Positions 8,821 through 18,233 of a stretch of DNA of 64,000 nucleotides are shown here, piece by piece; position 1 is the first letter of the stretch, and each line of letters starts with the position of its first letter. Made by a program: the position numbers and the translations under genes. Source of the DNA: Frateuria_A sp035943815 (lineage in GTDB: Bacteria; Pseudomonadota; Gammaproteobacteria; Xanthomonadales; Rhodanobacteraceae). The notes beneath the pieces are model-generated. The model saw only the letters and a list, made by a program, of their open reading frames with translations, searched no databases and was not told the DNA's origin. The stretch lies in the NCBI RefSeq assembly GCF_035943815.1, contig NZ_DASZBU010000019.1, forward strand, positions 303,741 through 367,740. Reading direction: 5' to 3'.

Positions 8821-10596
8821 ATGCGATCGACGACGCGCACTCTCGCGCTGGCCCTTGCCGGCGTGCTGCTGGCGGCTTGCGGACACAAGGACAAGGATGC
8901 GCCGCTGGCCTTCGTCCCGGCCGACACCCCTTACGTGGTCGCCAACCTCGACGTGCTGGACGATGGCACCCGCAGCGCCCTGCTTGCCCAGGCCAACGCA
9001 CAACTGCCTGCCGAACTGGTCCAGTTGCGCGCCAGCGCCGACAGCATGGCCGCCAAGGACCCTGACACCGCCAACCTGATCCGCGCCTTCGCCAAGGAAC
9101 TCGACGGCAAGACCATCGAGGGCTTCGCGCAGAACGCCGGACTGGACCTGAAAGGCTATTCGGCGCTCTACGGCCTGGGGCTGGCGCCGGTGCTGCGCTT
9201 CCAGCTCAGCGATGCGGGCGCCTTCGAGGCCTTCATCGGCAGGCTCGAGGCCGCCTACGGCAAGAAGCTCGATGTCGCCAGCGTGGACAAGCAAAGCTAT
9301 AGGCGCCATCTCTCGCCCGCGACCGGCACGCAGTTGATCCTGGCCGTGGTCGGCAAGCAGGCGGTGGCCGCGATCCTGCCGGCCGATGCCCCTCAGCCTT
9401 TGCTGCGCCAGGCATTGGGCCTGGACCGCCCGGCCCGTAACCTGCAGGACGACGGCCGCCTTCAGAAACTCGCCAAGGACCAGGGCTACCAGAGATGGGC
9501 CGTCGGCGAGCTGGACCTGAGCCGCGCCCTGCCGCTCGCCGCCAGCGGCAAGGACCCGCTGTTCGGCGCCTTGTTCAAGGCACGCGCGCAAGCCGAGTCG
9601 GCCAAGACCGGGGAGCCGGTGGCCAACCAGCTGCAGATCCCGCCCGCTTGCCAGGCCGACGCCGCGCGCATCGCCAGCCGCGTGCCGGAACTGAGTTTCG
9701 GATACACGCGCCTGGAGGCCAGGCATCAGGACATGCGCTGGAACGTATCGCTGGCTCGCGACATCACCCAGGCCTTCGGCGGACTGAAGGTCGACCTGCC
9801 GGGCCTGGGCGCCAGCCGGCCCGGCTCGCCGTTCGAGTTCTTCCTGGGCCTCCCGGTGGCGCAGCTGCGCACGTTCTGGACCGCGCAGGCCGATGCGGTC
9901 ACGGCCAAGCCCTTCACCTGCCCCGCGCTGGCCGACCTCAACGACAGCTTCGCCAAGCTCGGCCCGAGCATGCAGAAGGCGGCCATCCCGCCATTCGGCG
10001 ACCTGCTGGGTGTGGCCCTCTCGCTGGACAGCTTCACGCCGGCCACGGGCAACGCGATGCCCCAGTTCACCGGCCGGCTGGTGCTCGGCACCAGTAATCC
10101 CGCAGGCCTGCTGGCCATGGGGCAGATGATGACCCCGGCACTGGCCCAGGTGAAGCTCGCCGACGACGGCAAGCCCGTGGCACTGCCGCCCACGCTCAGC
10201 GGCATGTTCAACCAGCCGGCCTGGATGGCGATGGGCACCAAGAGCCTCGGGCTGGGGATCGGAGCGGGCGAGGACGCCAAACTGGCAGAAGCGCTCAAGG
10301 CGCCCATAGGCAACACCGGCCAGATGCTTCGCATGCACCTGAGCGGCCAGATGTACCTGGACTGGGTCACCCTGATGCAGCAGAAGGCCGACAGCCTGGG
10401 CGCCGCCGCAGCGGCGCTTGGCAAGAATGAAACGGGCAGCCCTGACGACCAGGCCGAAACGGCGGCCAATGAAGCCCGCACCAAGGCCCAGTTCGACGCC
10501 ATGCGCGCGCAGGCATCGCGCATCGAGTCCATCGATGCCGAAATCCACGTCGACAGCCAGGGCCTGGTGGTCAACAGCCAGACCACCCTGAAATAG
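8821..10596 (+). CDS. Predicted lipoprotein of unknown function (591 aa)
   Basis: I do not recognise a characterised family. The N-terminus is a textbook lipoprotein signal: basic start, hydrophobic core, then lipobox LLAAC with Cys20. The following residues are Gly and His, not Asp, so outer-membrane sorting is likely. The mature part contains a repeated theme around FVPADTPYVVANLDV and several alternating hydrophobic stretches typical of large periplasmic beta/alpha proteins (DUF3352-like layout). The C-terminus is rich in Glu, Gln and Ala with IDAEIHVDSQGL near the end. It is monocistronic, with a strong terminator at 10618-10646. Confidence 0.7.
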   Translation: MRSTTRTLALALAGVLLAACGHKDKDAPLAFVPADTPYVVANLDVLDDGTRSALLAQANAQLPAELVQLRASADSMAAKDPDTANLIRAFAKELDGKTIEGFAQNAGLDLKGYSALYGLGLAPVLRFQLSDAGAFEAFIGRLEAAYGKKLDVASVDKQSYRRHLSPATGTQLILAVVGKQAVAAILPADAPQPLLRQALGLDRPARNLQDDGRLQKLAKDQGYQRWAVGELDLSRALPLAASGKDPLFGALFKARAQAESAKTGEPVANQLQIPPACQADAARIASRVPELSFGYTRLEARHQDMRWNVSLARDITQAFGGLKVDLPGLGASRPGSPFEFFLGLPVAQLRTFWTAQADAVTAKPFTCPALADLNDSFAKLGPSMQKAAIPPFGDLLGVALSLDSFTPATGNAMPQFTGRLVLGTSNPAGLLAMGQMMTPALAQVKLADDGKPVALPPTLSGMFNQPAWMAMGTKSLGLGIGAGEDAKLAEALKAPIGNTGQMLRMHLSGQMYLDWVTLMQQKADSLGAAAAALGKNETGSPDDQAETAANEARTKAQFDAMRAQASRIESIDAEIHVDSQGLVVNSQTTLK

Positions 10597-10617
10597 ACGG
10601 GACGGACGCTCCCTGTC

Positions 10618-10650
10618 GAAGAAGGCGCCTTCGCGGCGCCTTCTTCATTT
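10618..10650 (+). terminator. Intrinsic terminator of the lipoprotein gene
   Basis: Perfect 12-base-pair stem (arms 10618-10629 and 10635-10646) with a five-base loop, followed by a short ATTT. It sits 21 bases after the stop. Confidence 0.8.
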
Positions 10651-10841
10651 GAGCCTGACTACGACTCGATCACCCAGCCTTCGCGGTCGGCAAACCTTCC
10701 CTTAAGCGCGGCGTTCACAACGGTAATTGCCACTGAACACCAGGCGGCCAGCGCACACCGTGTTCACAGGCGCCCTGTTGCCATGGATCGGTCGATGCGG
10801 CGCGCATCGGCTGCCTTGATCGCCAACCTAAGGAGAGTCTC

Positions 10842-11279
10842 ATGCGTACCACTTCCGCGTTCCATCGTGCCCTCGTTGCCGCAGGCCTGACCGCTGCGCT
10901 GGCCGCCGTTCCGGTCGCACAGGCCCTCGCACAGGATACCGGCGCCCAGTCCAGCGGCAGCATGCAATCGAGCAACCAGACCGTGCCGGGCAAGGTCGAT
11001 GACGCCTGGATCACCACCAAGGTGAAATCCGAACTCGCCACGACCAAGCACGTCCATGCCACGGATATCTCGGTGGATACCACCGATGGCGTGGTCCGCC
11101 TGACCGGCACCGTGGGCAGCAAAAAGGAAAAGAGCCGCGCGGTGCACGTGGCGCGCAAGGTCAAGGGCGTCAAGAGCGTGGATGCCACCGGACTTACCGT
11201 TGAGCCCACCAAGACCAAGAGCACCACGACCACGACCACGACGACCGAGCCGGCATCCGGGTCGACCTCGGGCATGTGA
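10842..11279 (+). CDS. BON-domain periplasmic protein
   Basis: A 145-residue exported protein: a signal peptide with likely cleavage after the AQALA at residues 26-30, then one BON domain (about residues 47-115; DAWITTKVKSELATTK, DVVRLTGTV-like core GVVRLTGTVGSKKEK, VKGVKSVDATGL). BON proteins of the OsmY type bind membranes and are often induced by osmotic or envelope stress. The tail is a low-complexity Thr-rich run followed by PASGSTSG. A strong AAGGAGA Shine-Dalgarno precedes the ATG. It faces pilU across a bidirectional terminator. Confidence 0.88.
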   Translation: MRTTSAFHRALVAAGLTAALAAVPVAQALAQDTGAQSSGSMQSSNQTVPGKVDDAWITTKVKSELATTKHVHATDISVDTTDGVVRLTGTVGSKKEKSRAVHVARKVKGVKSVDATGLTVEPTKTKSTTTTTTTTEPASGSTSGM

Positions 11280-11294
11280 GCCGCCCGTTTTCCC

Positions 11295-11332
11295 GGAAAC
11301 AAAAAGGAGCCTGCGGGCTCCTTTTTGTTTCC
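11295..11332. terminator. Bidirectional terminator between BON gene and pilU
   Basis: A 16-base-pair perfect stem (11295-11310 with 11317-11332, six-base loop) whose arms carry A5 and T5 runs, so it can act on both strands. It lies between convergent genes, 16 bases after one stop and 45 bases from the other. Confidence 0.85.
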
Positions 11333-11376
11333 GATCCGGCCGATGCACGTTCGTATATATCGGCCCCGGGGATGGG

Positions 11377-12543
11377 TCAACGGCGCAGCATGCCGCCGCC
11401 GAACTGGTTGTTGTCGCGCGTATCTTCCAGCTCAACGCCTTCCAGGCCCTGTGACAGGGTATGCGCGTCGCCTCCCTGGGCAAGCTTGATGCGCAGGCGC
11501 ACCTCGTTGGAGCTGTCCGCGTGGCGCAGCGCGTCTTCGTAGCTGATCTCGCCGGCATGGTAGAGCTCGACCAGGCTCTGATCGAAGGTGCGCATGCCCA
11601 AGTTGGTCGATTCCTTCATCACGTCCTTGATCTTGTGGATCTCGCCCTGGCGTATGTAGTCCTGCACCAGCGGCGTGCCAAGCAGGACTTCCACCGCCAC
11701 GCGGCGCGCCTTGCCGTCGGGCGTGGGGATCAGCTGCTGGGCCACGATGCCCTTGAGGTTGAGCGACAGATCCATGAACAGCTGCTGGCGCCGGTCCTCG
11801 GGGAAGAAGTGCAGGATGCGGTCGATCGCCTGGTTGGCGTTGTTGGCGTGCAGCGTGCAGAGGCACAGGTGACCGGTTTCGGAGAAGTTGATCGCGTATT
11901 CCATCGTCTCGCGCGTACGCACTTCACCGATGAGGATCACGTCCGGCGCCTGGCGCAGGGTGTTCTTGAGCGCGTTCTCCCAGTTGTCGGTGTCGATGCC
12001 GAGCTCGCGCTGGGTGATGATGCAGCCCTCGTGCTTGTGCACGTACTCGATCGGGTCCTCGATGGTGATGATGTGCCCGGTGGAGTTCTGGTTGCGGTAG
12101 CCGACCATCGCCGCCAACGAAGTGGACTTACCCGAACCGGTGGCGCCGACGAAGATGATGATGCCGCGCTTGGTCATCGACAGCGACTTGAGCACCGGCG
12201 GCAGCGTGAGTTCCTCGAAGGTGGGGATCTTCGATTCGATCCGTCGCAGCACCATGCCCACGCAGTTGCGCTGGTAGAAGCATGAGACGCGGAAGCGGCC
12301 CACGCCCTGCGCGGAGATCGCGAACTGGCACTCGTGGGTCTTCTCGAACTCCTCGCGCTGCGAGGGCGTCATCACGTTGAGCACCATGTCGCGCGCCTGC
12401 TGCACCGACAGCGGGCTCTGCGTGATCGGCACGATGCGACCCTGCAGCTTCATCGACGGCGCCACGCCGGCGGTGACGAACAGGTCCGACGCCTTCTTGT
12501 GCACCATCAGCTTGAGGAAGGAGGTGAAGTCGAAGTCGCTCAT
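11377..12543 (-). CDS. pilU: PilU, type IV pilus retraction ATPase
   Basis: Hexameric secretion-type ATPase that assists PilT in pilus retraction at the inner membrane. 388 residues. The Walker A GATGSGKST is at about 133-141, and the Asp-box and His-box regions (ITIEDPIEYVH, IGEVRTRETMEYAI, GHLCLCTLHANNANQAI) are intact. I placed the start at the ATG 12543, where family similarity begins; an upstream in-frame extension reads through the repeat-like pilT-pilU spacer. pilT lies 126 bases upstream on the same strand. Confidence 0.94.
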   Translation of the reverse strand: MSDFDFTSFLKLMVHKKASDLFVTAGVAPSMKLQGRIVPITQSPLSVQQARDMVLNVMTPSQREEFEKTHECQFAISAQGVGRFRVSCFYQRNCVGMVLRRIESKIPTFEELTLPPVLKSLSMTKRGIIIFVGATGSGKSTSLAAMVGYRNQNSTGHIITIEDPIEYVHKHEGCIITQRELGIDTDNWENALKNTLRQAPDVILIGEVRTRETMEYAINFSETGHLCLCTLHANNANQAIDRILHFFPEDRRQQLFMDLSLNLKGIVAQQLIPTPDGKARRVAVEVLLGTPLVQDYIRQGEIHKIKDVMKESTNLGMRTFDQSLVELYHAGEISYEDALRHADSSNEVRLRIKLAQGGDAHTLSQGLEGVELEDTRDNNQFGGGMLRR

Positions 12544-12549
12544 GGCTTG

Positions 12550-12665
12550 GGTCCGCGAATCGGAAATCGGGAATCGCCGGGAGTACCTGGCGGTCATCCA
12601 CGGCGTGCAGCGTACCGGTAATCGGTGAGCGGGTTCTGCGAATCCCGGCTCACCCTTCCCGATCC
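12550..12665. repeat. Repeat-like spacer between pilT and pilU
   Basis: The spacer contains clustered imperfect copies of an ATCGGGAAT-like unit (12557-12578, GAATCGGAAATCGGGAATCG) and reverse-oriented counterparts near 12638-12665 (GAATCCCGGC, TTCCCGATCCCCGC). Such ATTCCCGATTCCC families are widespread between genes in xanthomonads. Only the internal similarity is seen here; genome-wide repetition is inference. Confidence 0.35.
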
Positions 12666-12669
12666 CCGC

Positions 12670-13707
12670 TTATTTGAAAATATCCTTGTTCTTGGCATAG
12701 CCGATCGCCTCCTGCCGCGCGACGATGCCGCGCTTGACCAGGTCCTGCAGGTTCTGGTCCAGCGTCTGCATGCCGAACTGCTGGCCGGTCTGGATCGAGG
12801 AGTACATCTGCGCGACCTTGTCCTCGCGGATCAGGTTGCGGATGGCGGGGATGCCGACCATGATCTCGTGCGCCGCGATGCGCCCGCCGCCGACCTTCTT
12901 CAGCAGCGTCTGCGAGATCACCGCGCGCAGCGACTCGGACAGCATCGAGCGGACCATCGGTTTCTCGCCGGCAGGGAACACGTCGATGATGCGGTCGATC
13001 GTCTTGGCGGCCGAACTGGTGTGCAGCGTGCCGAACACCAGGTGCCCGGTTTCGGCGGCGGTCAGCGCCAGGCGGATGGTCTCCAGGTCGCGCAGCTCGC
13101 CGACCAGGATGTAGTCCGGGTCCTCGCGCAGCGCCGAGCGCAGCGCCTCGTTGAACCCATGCGTGTCGCGATGCACCTCGCGCTGGTTGACCAGGCACTT
13201 CTGCGAGGTGTGCACGAACTCGATCGGATCCTCGACCGTGAGCATGTGCCCGTATTCGTTCTTGTTGATGTGGTCGACCATGGCCGCCAGCGTGGTCGAC
13301 TTGCCCGAGCCGGTCGGCCCGGTGACCAGGATCAGGCCCTGCGGCTGCTCGATCAGTTCCTTGAAGATGCGCGGTGCGCCCAGGTCTTCCAGCGTCAGCA
13401 CTTCGGAAGGAATCGTACGGAACACGGCGCCGGCGCCACGGTTCTGGTTGAACGCGTTGACGCGGAAACGCGCCAGGCCAGGGATCTCGAAGGAGAAGTC
13501 GGTTTCGTAGAATTCCTCGTAGTCGCGCCGCTGCTTGTCCGACATGATGTCGTAGATGAGCGAGTGCACCTGCTTGTGCTCCAGCGCCGGGATGTTGATG
13601 CGGCGCACGTCGCCATCCACGCGGATCATCGGCGGCAGGCCGGCGGAAAGATGCAAGTCCGAGGCCTTGTTCTTCACCGAGAAGGCCAGCAGTTCGGCGA
13701 TGTCCAT
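12670..13707 (-). CDS. pilT: PilT, type IV pilus retraction motor ATPase
   Basis: Main motor of pilus depolymerisation and twitching. 345 residues; begins MDIAELLAFSVKNKASDLHLS as in other PilT proteins. Walker A GPTGSGKST is at about 130-138; Asp-box LTVEDPIEFVH, Walker B VGELRDLETIRLAL and His-box HLVFGTLHTSSAAKTI are present. Shine-Dalgarno AAGGGGA precedes the ATG. It works with the Chp pathway encoded at 1-4430. Confidence 0.96.
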   Translation of the reverse strand: MDIAELLAFSVKNKASDLHLSAGLPPMIRVDGDVRRINIPALEHKQVHSLIYDIMSDKQRRDYEEFYETDFSFEIPGLARFRVNAFNQNRGAGAVFRTIPSEVLTLEDLGAPRIFKELIEQPQGLILVTGPTGSGKSTTLAAMVDHINKNEYGHMLTVEDPIEFVHTSQKCLVNQREVHRDTHGFNEALRSALREDPDYILVGELRDLETIRLALTAAETGHLVFGTLHTSSAAKTIDRIIDVFPAGEKPMVRSMLSESLRAVISQTLLKKVGGGRIAAHEIMVGIPAIRNLIREDKVAQMYSSIQTGQQFGMQTLDQNLQDLVKRGIVARQEAIGYAKNKDIFK

Positions 13708-14003
13708 CGGGTTCCCCTTGAGCGTTCATCTGGATGAAAAGCGGCATTGCGCAGGGGACCGCCCGGCTGCGCGCTTGCGCGCACCCACCGTCGCCATGGA
13801 GCCGGCCATTCCACATCCCCCTTGCTTGCGGCCGATACTACTCGCGCCAATGGCTGTGGGGCCAGTAGGTTGCGGCATCTTCCTGCGGAAACTGAGACCG
13901 CCTCCCGGACGGGACGGCGCCCTCCCGTCGAAGCCGATACACCATCCGCCGGACAGCCGCTTCGGGTTAATGTAGCGGCCTGAAGCAACCCTCAAGGACC
14001 GGC

Positions 14004-14834
14004 ATGACACGACTTGCCTTCATCGGCGGCGGCAACATGGCGCGCAGCCTGATCGGCGGCCTGCTCAAGACCGGCGCCGCGGCCTCTTCCATCCGCGTGG
14101 CCGAGCCGCAGGCGCAGGCGCGCGATGCGCTCGGGCGCGAATTCGGCGTAGCCACCTTCGCCGAGAACCGGCTCGCCGCCGAGGGCGCCGAGGTGCTGCT
14201 GCTGGCGGTCAAGCCGCAGATCATGCCTACGCTCCAGGCCGAGCTGCGCGACGTGCTGCAACGCCAGCGGCCGCTGCTGGTCTCGATCGCCGCCGGCGTG
14301 CGGCTGGACCAGCTGGAGCGCTGGTTCGGCGCGCTGCCGATCGTGCGCTGCATGCCCAACACCCCCGCGCTGATCGGCGCAGGCGCCACCGGGCTGTGCG
14401 CCAACGCGCGGGTCAGCCCGCCGCAGAAGGCGCAGGCGCAGCACATCCTGGATGCAGTGGGCCTGACCCGCTGGATCGACGAGGAGGCGCAGATGGATAC
14501 GGTCACCGCTCTGTCCGGCTCCGGCCCGGCCTATTTCTTTGCGCTGGTGGAGGCGCTGGAAGACGCTGCCGTGGCCCAGGGCATGCCGCGCGACACGGCC
14601 CGCGCGCTGGCCGCGCAAACCTGCCTGGGCGCCGGCCGCATGCTGGCCGAGAGCGGCGAAGCGCCCGGCGAATTGCGCCGACGCGTGACCTCTCCCAACG
14701 GCACTACGCAGGCGGCGCTGGAAAGCTTCGCTGCCGACGGCCTGGCGCGCGTGGCCGCGCGCGCCGTCGCCGCGGCCACCCGTCGCGGCACCGAACTGGC
14801 CGACGAACTGGACGCCAAGGAGTCCCGCCCGTGA
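14004..14834 (+). CDS. proC: Pyrroline-5-carboxylate reductase
   Basis: Last step of proline synthesis, reducing pyrroline-5-carboxylate with NAD(P)H. 276 residues; the Rossmann loop is LAFIGGGNMARSLIGG, and the C-terminal signature TALSGSGPAYFFALVEAL is intact. It overlaps the next gene by four bases (GTGA). In many gammaproteobacteria the PLP-homeostasis gene yggS stands between pilT and proC; it is absent here. Confidence 0.95.
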   Translation: MTRLAFIGGGNMARSLIGGLLKTGAAASSIRVAEPQAQARDALGREFGVATFAENRLAAEGAEVLLLAVKPQIMPTLQAELRDVLQRQRPLLVSIAAGVRLDQLERWFGALPIVRCMPNTPALIGAGATGLCANARVSPPQKAQAQHILDAVGLTRWIDEEAQMDTVTALSGSGPAYFFALVEALEDAAVAQGMPRDTARALAAQTCLGAGRMLAESGEAPGELRRRVTSPNGTTQAALESFAADGLARVAARAVAAATRRGTELADELDAKESRP

Positions 14835-15406
14835 CCTACTTGCTCAATGCGTTTTCGATGCTCGTGGAGATCGCTTTCGATGCGCTGGCCACGTTGTTCG
14901 TTTTGCGCCTGCTTGCCGAGGCCGGACGGGCCGACTTCCGCAACCCGGTCAGCCAGTTCGTCTACCGCTACACCAATCCGCTGCTGGCGCCGATCCGCCG
15001 CGTGCTGCCGAACTGGCGGCGCATCAACCTGGCCGCGTTGCTGGTGTGCTACCTGGTGATGCTGCTCAAGCGGCTGGTGCTGTTCGCGCTGGTCGGCGCC
15101 CTGCCGCACGTGGCCGGCCTGCTGGTGCTGGCGCTGGCCGACCTGCTCGACTTCGTGCTGCTGTTCTACCTGGTGCTGGTGTTCGGCTGGTCGCTGCTGA
15201 GCATGTTCCAGGTCAGTCCGTACCACCCGGTACTGCAGCTGGTCGAGGCGATCGTCGATCCGCTGCTGCGTCCGCTGCGCGGCAAGCTGGTGGTGGGCAT
15301 GCTCGATTTCTCGCCTGCCGCGGTGATGATCGTGCTGCTGCTCGCGCGCATCCTGTTGGCGGCGCCGCTGTTCGACTGGGGCAGCCAGCTCGCCCGCGGC
15401 TTCTGA
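14831..15406 (+). CDS. YggT family membrane protein
   Basis: A 191-residue integral membrane protein made of two YggT repeats, each a hydrophobic helix, an amphipathic YTNPLLAPIRRVLP / VDPLLRPLRG motif and a further membrane helix. YggT proteins are linked to osmotic tolerance and, in chloroplast relatives, to cytochrome assembly; the bacterial role is unsettled. The start is GTG 14831, overlapping the proC stop, which is why a longer in-frame reading inside proC should be ignored. Confidence 0.88.
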   Translation: MTYLLNAFSMLVEIAFDALATLFVLRLLAEAGRADFRNPVSQFVYRYTNPLLAPIRRVLPNWRRINLAALLVCYLVMLLKRLVLFALVGALPHVAGLLVLALADLLDFVLLFYLVLVFGWSLLSMFQVSPYHPVLQLVEAIVDPLLRPLRGKLVVGMLDFSPAAVMIVLLLARILLAAPLFDWGSQLARGF

Positions 15407-15407
15407 C

Positions 15408-16204
15408 CTAGCGCCGCAATACCCAGGCCGAAATGATCCGGTGCAGTTCGGCCAGCCCGTCGAACAGCGCCGCCGGCCCCGGCTGCAGAATGATCGGCGA
15501 CTTGACCTCGTGCAGCTCGCCGTCGCGCACCGCCGGGATCGCCGCCCAACCCGGCCGTGCCGCCACCTTTTCCGGGCGGAAGCGCTTGCCGCACCACGAG
15601 CCAAGGATGATGTCCGGCGCACGGCGCACCACCTCGCCGCCATCGGCCAGGATGCGCTGCCTGGCCAGCGGCTCGCGCGCGAGTTCCGGGAACGCATCCT
15701 CGCCACCGGCGATGCCGATCAGCTCGGCCACCCAGCGGATGCCGGTGATGATCGGCTCGTCCCATTCCTCGAAGTAGACCTTCGGCCGGCGCGGCAGGCG
15801 CGCCGCCGCTGCCCGTATCTGAGCGATATGCGCTTCCGCGCGCCGCGCATATGCCTCGGCCTTGTCGCCCGAGCCCACCATCGCACCCAGGCGCCGAACA
15901 TAGGCCAGGATGCCTTCCACGCTGCGGTGGTTGCTTATCCACACTTCCACCCCGGCCTTGATCAGTTCCCGCGCTATGTCGGCCTGGATGTCGGAAAAGC
16001 CGATCGCCAGGTCGGGCTCGAGCTTGAGGATCTCGCCGATCTTCGCGCTGGTGAACGCCGAGACCTTGGGCTTCTCCCGACGCGCGCGGGCCGGGCGCAC
16101 GGTGAACCCGGAGATGCCGACGATGCGATGCTCCTCGCCCAGCGCGTAGAGCACTTCGGTCGGCTCCTCGGTGAGGCAGACGATGCGTTGCGGGAAACCG
16201 CCCA

Positions 16205-16205
<1 letters not shown>
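15408..16205 (-). CDS. Cobalamin-binding-protein-like (BtuF fold), no signal peptide
   Basis: A 265-residue protein of the periplasmic-binding-protein fold with highest likeness to BtuF-type cobalamin-binding proteins: RIVCLTEEPTEVLYALGEE, ISGFTVRPARAR, EPDLAIGFSDIQADIA, VYFEEWDEPIITGI and PDIILGSWCGKRF. Unlike true BtuF it begins directly with the fold (MGGFPQRIVCL), so I see no export signal, and no permease or ATPase lies nearby. It may be a cytoplasmic corrinoid-binding or salvage factor, or be exported by an unseen route. The ATG overlaps the yjbQ stop by one base (TGATG). Confidence 0.75.
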
Positions 16206-16641
<436 letters not shown>

Positions 16642-16645
<4 letters not shown>

Positions 16646-17229
16646 GGATAGAGCAGCCGGCTGGTCCAGGTCTGGCCGTGGCGGCTCCAGCGCACGCGCT
16701 CGTGCAAGCGAAACTGCGCGCCGTACCAGAACTCGACCATGTCAGGCTCCACCACAAAGCCGCCCCAGTGCGGCGGGCGCGGCACGTCCCGGTTCTCGAA
16801 CTCCTTCTCGCACCGATCCACGCGCTGCTCGAAGGTTTCCCGGTCAGGCAACGTCTGCGACTGCAGCGAGGCCCAGGCGCCGATCTGGCTGCCACGGGCG
16901 CGGCTGGCGAAGTAGGCGTCCGACTCCTCCGCCAGCAGCTTGCGCGCCACACCCTCCACGCGCACCTGCACGCCTTCGCGCAGGTGCTTCCAGTGGAAAT
17001 TGAGCGCCACCTGCGGGTGGTCCTCCAACTGCACGCCCTTGTCGCTTTCGTAGTTGGTGTAGAAGCGGAAGCCGCGCTCGTCGGCCCCTTTGAGGAGCAC
17101 GATGCGTGAGCTCACCCTACCGGCCGCGTCGGCGGTGGCCAGGTTCATCGCCGTGGGTTCGGGATCGCCGCCGCCGGTGGCCTCTTCCAGCAGGCCGAGG
17201 AAGGTGTCCAGGATCTCGCGTTTGAGCAT
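16642..17229 (-). CDS. pdxH: Pyridoxamine/pyridoxine 5'-phosphate oxidase
   Basis: FMN enzyme that makes pyridoxal 5'-phosphate. From the ATG at 17229 it has 195 residues. Family marks: MNLATADAAGRVSSRIVLLKG, FRFYTNYESDKG, ARGSQIGAWAS and the C-terminal PDMVEFWYGAQFRLHERV. A longer reading from 17325 adds 32 residues with no family resemblance and overlaps the divergent kinase start, so I reject it. First gene of the pdxH-yjbQ-btuF-like operon. Confidence 0.94.
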
Positions 17230-17256
17230 GACTCTTGCATCGTGGCGGCGCCGCGC

Positions 17257-17262
17257 CATCAT
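17257..17262 (+). promoter_or_regulatory. Possible -10 element for the glycerate kinase gene
   Basis: CATCAT matches four of six consensus positions and ends six bases before the ATG at 17269, the same geometry as for yqgE, aroK and the Dph6-like gene. No Shine-Dalgarno is visible. Confidence 0.3.
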
Positions 17263-17268
17263 GCGCGG

Positions 17269-18099
17269 ATGACCAACGATGCTAGCACGCAGAATGTCGC
17301 CCTCGCCGGCCATCTGCTCGACCACTACGCCGGGCGCATCGCGCGTTCACGCCGCCCCTACATCCTGGGCCTGTCCGGCCTGCAGGGCAGCGGCAAGAGC
17401 ACGCTGGCGCGGGTGATGAAAGCGGACGCCGAGTCGCGCGGCTGGCCCACCGACGTGCTCACGCTGGACGACTTCTACTACCCGCGCAGCGAGCGCGAGG
17501 CGCTGGCGCGCGAGGTGCACCCGCTGCTGCGCACGCGCGGCGTGCCGGGCACCCACGAGATCGAGCTGCTGCTCTCGGTGCTGGCGGCCCTGCCGCAGGC
17601 GTCGGAAAGGCTGCCGGTGACCTGGCCGCGCTTCGACAAGGGCCGTGATACCCGCGTGCCGCCCTCGCGCTGGCCGAAAGTGAACCGTCCGCCGAAGCTG
17701 GTGATCCTCGAAGGCTGGGCACTCGGGCTGCGTCCGCAGCTGCAGGCAGCGCTGGAGACGCCGGTGAACCGGCTCGAACGAGAGGAAGACCCGGATTGCC
17801 GCTGGCGCCACTGGGTCAACAAGCAACTGCGCGCCTACCAGCCGCTGTGGCGCAAGCTCGATGCGCTGATCGTGCTGCAGGCGCCGAACTGGGACGTGGT
17901 GCGCCGCTGGCGAGGCGAGCAGGAGGAAGCCCTGCTCGCACGGCACGCGCCGTTGGCGATGGACGCCAAGGCGATGGTGCGCTTCCTGGCCCACTTCGAA
18001 CGCCTGAGCCGGCACGCACTGGCCACCCTGCCTGCACTGGCAGACAGCGTGGTCGAGTACGACGACAACCGCCACGTCACTGGCATGGCCCACGCCTGA
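17269..18099 (+). CDS. Plant-type D-glycerate 3-kinase family P-loop kinase
   Basis: A 276-residue P-loop kinase resembling plant GLYK and E. coli YggC, which phosphorylate D-glycerate or related small molecules. The Walker A loop GLQGSGKST is at residues 37-45, followed by VLTLDDFYYPRSERE, HPLLRTRGVPGTHE, the WPRFDKGRDTRVPPSRWP segment, and Walker-B-like LVILEGWALGLRP, each with clear counterparts in that family. It is monocistronic and divergent from pdxH. The exact substrate is inferred from family only. The ATG at 17269 is favoured over one at 17242. Confidence 0.83.
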   Translation: MTNDASTQNVALAGHLLDHYAGRIARSRRPYILGLSGLQGSGKSTLARVMKADAESRGWPTDVLTLDDFYYPRSEREALAREVHPLLRTRGVPGTHEIELLLSVLAALPQASERLPVTWPRFDKGRDTRVPPSRWPKVNRPPKLVILEGWALGLRPQLQAALETPVNRLEREEDPDCRWRHWVNKQLRAYQPLWRKLDALIVLQAPNWDVVRRWRGEQEEALLARHAPLAMDAKAMVRFLAHFERLSRHALATLPALADSVVEYDDNRHVTGMAHA

Positions 18100-18233
18100 C
18101 GCCTCTCCCTGATGGAGAGAATTCGGTAAACGCCGGCTCTCGTCGCCAGACGACGCAAGAACAACGATGTACGAGCGGCGCATTTCCCACGCCCCCGCCC
18201 CGGTGCTCTCCCCTGGCGGGACGAAACAAGCGG

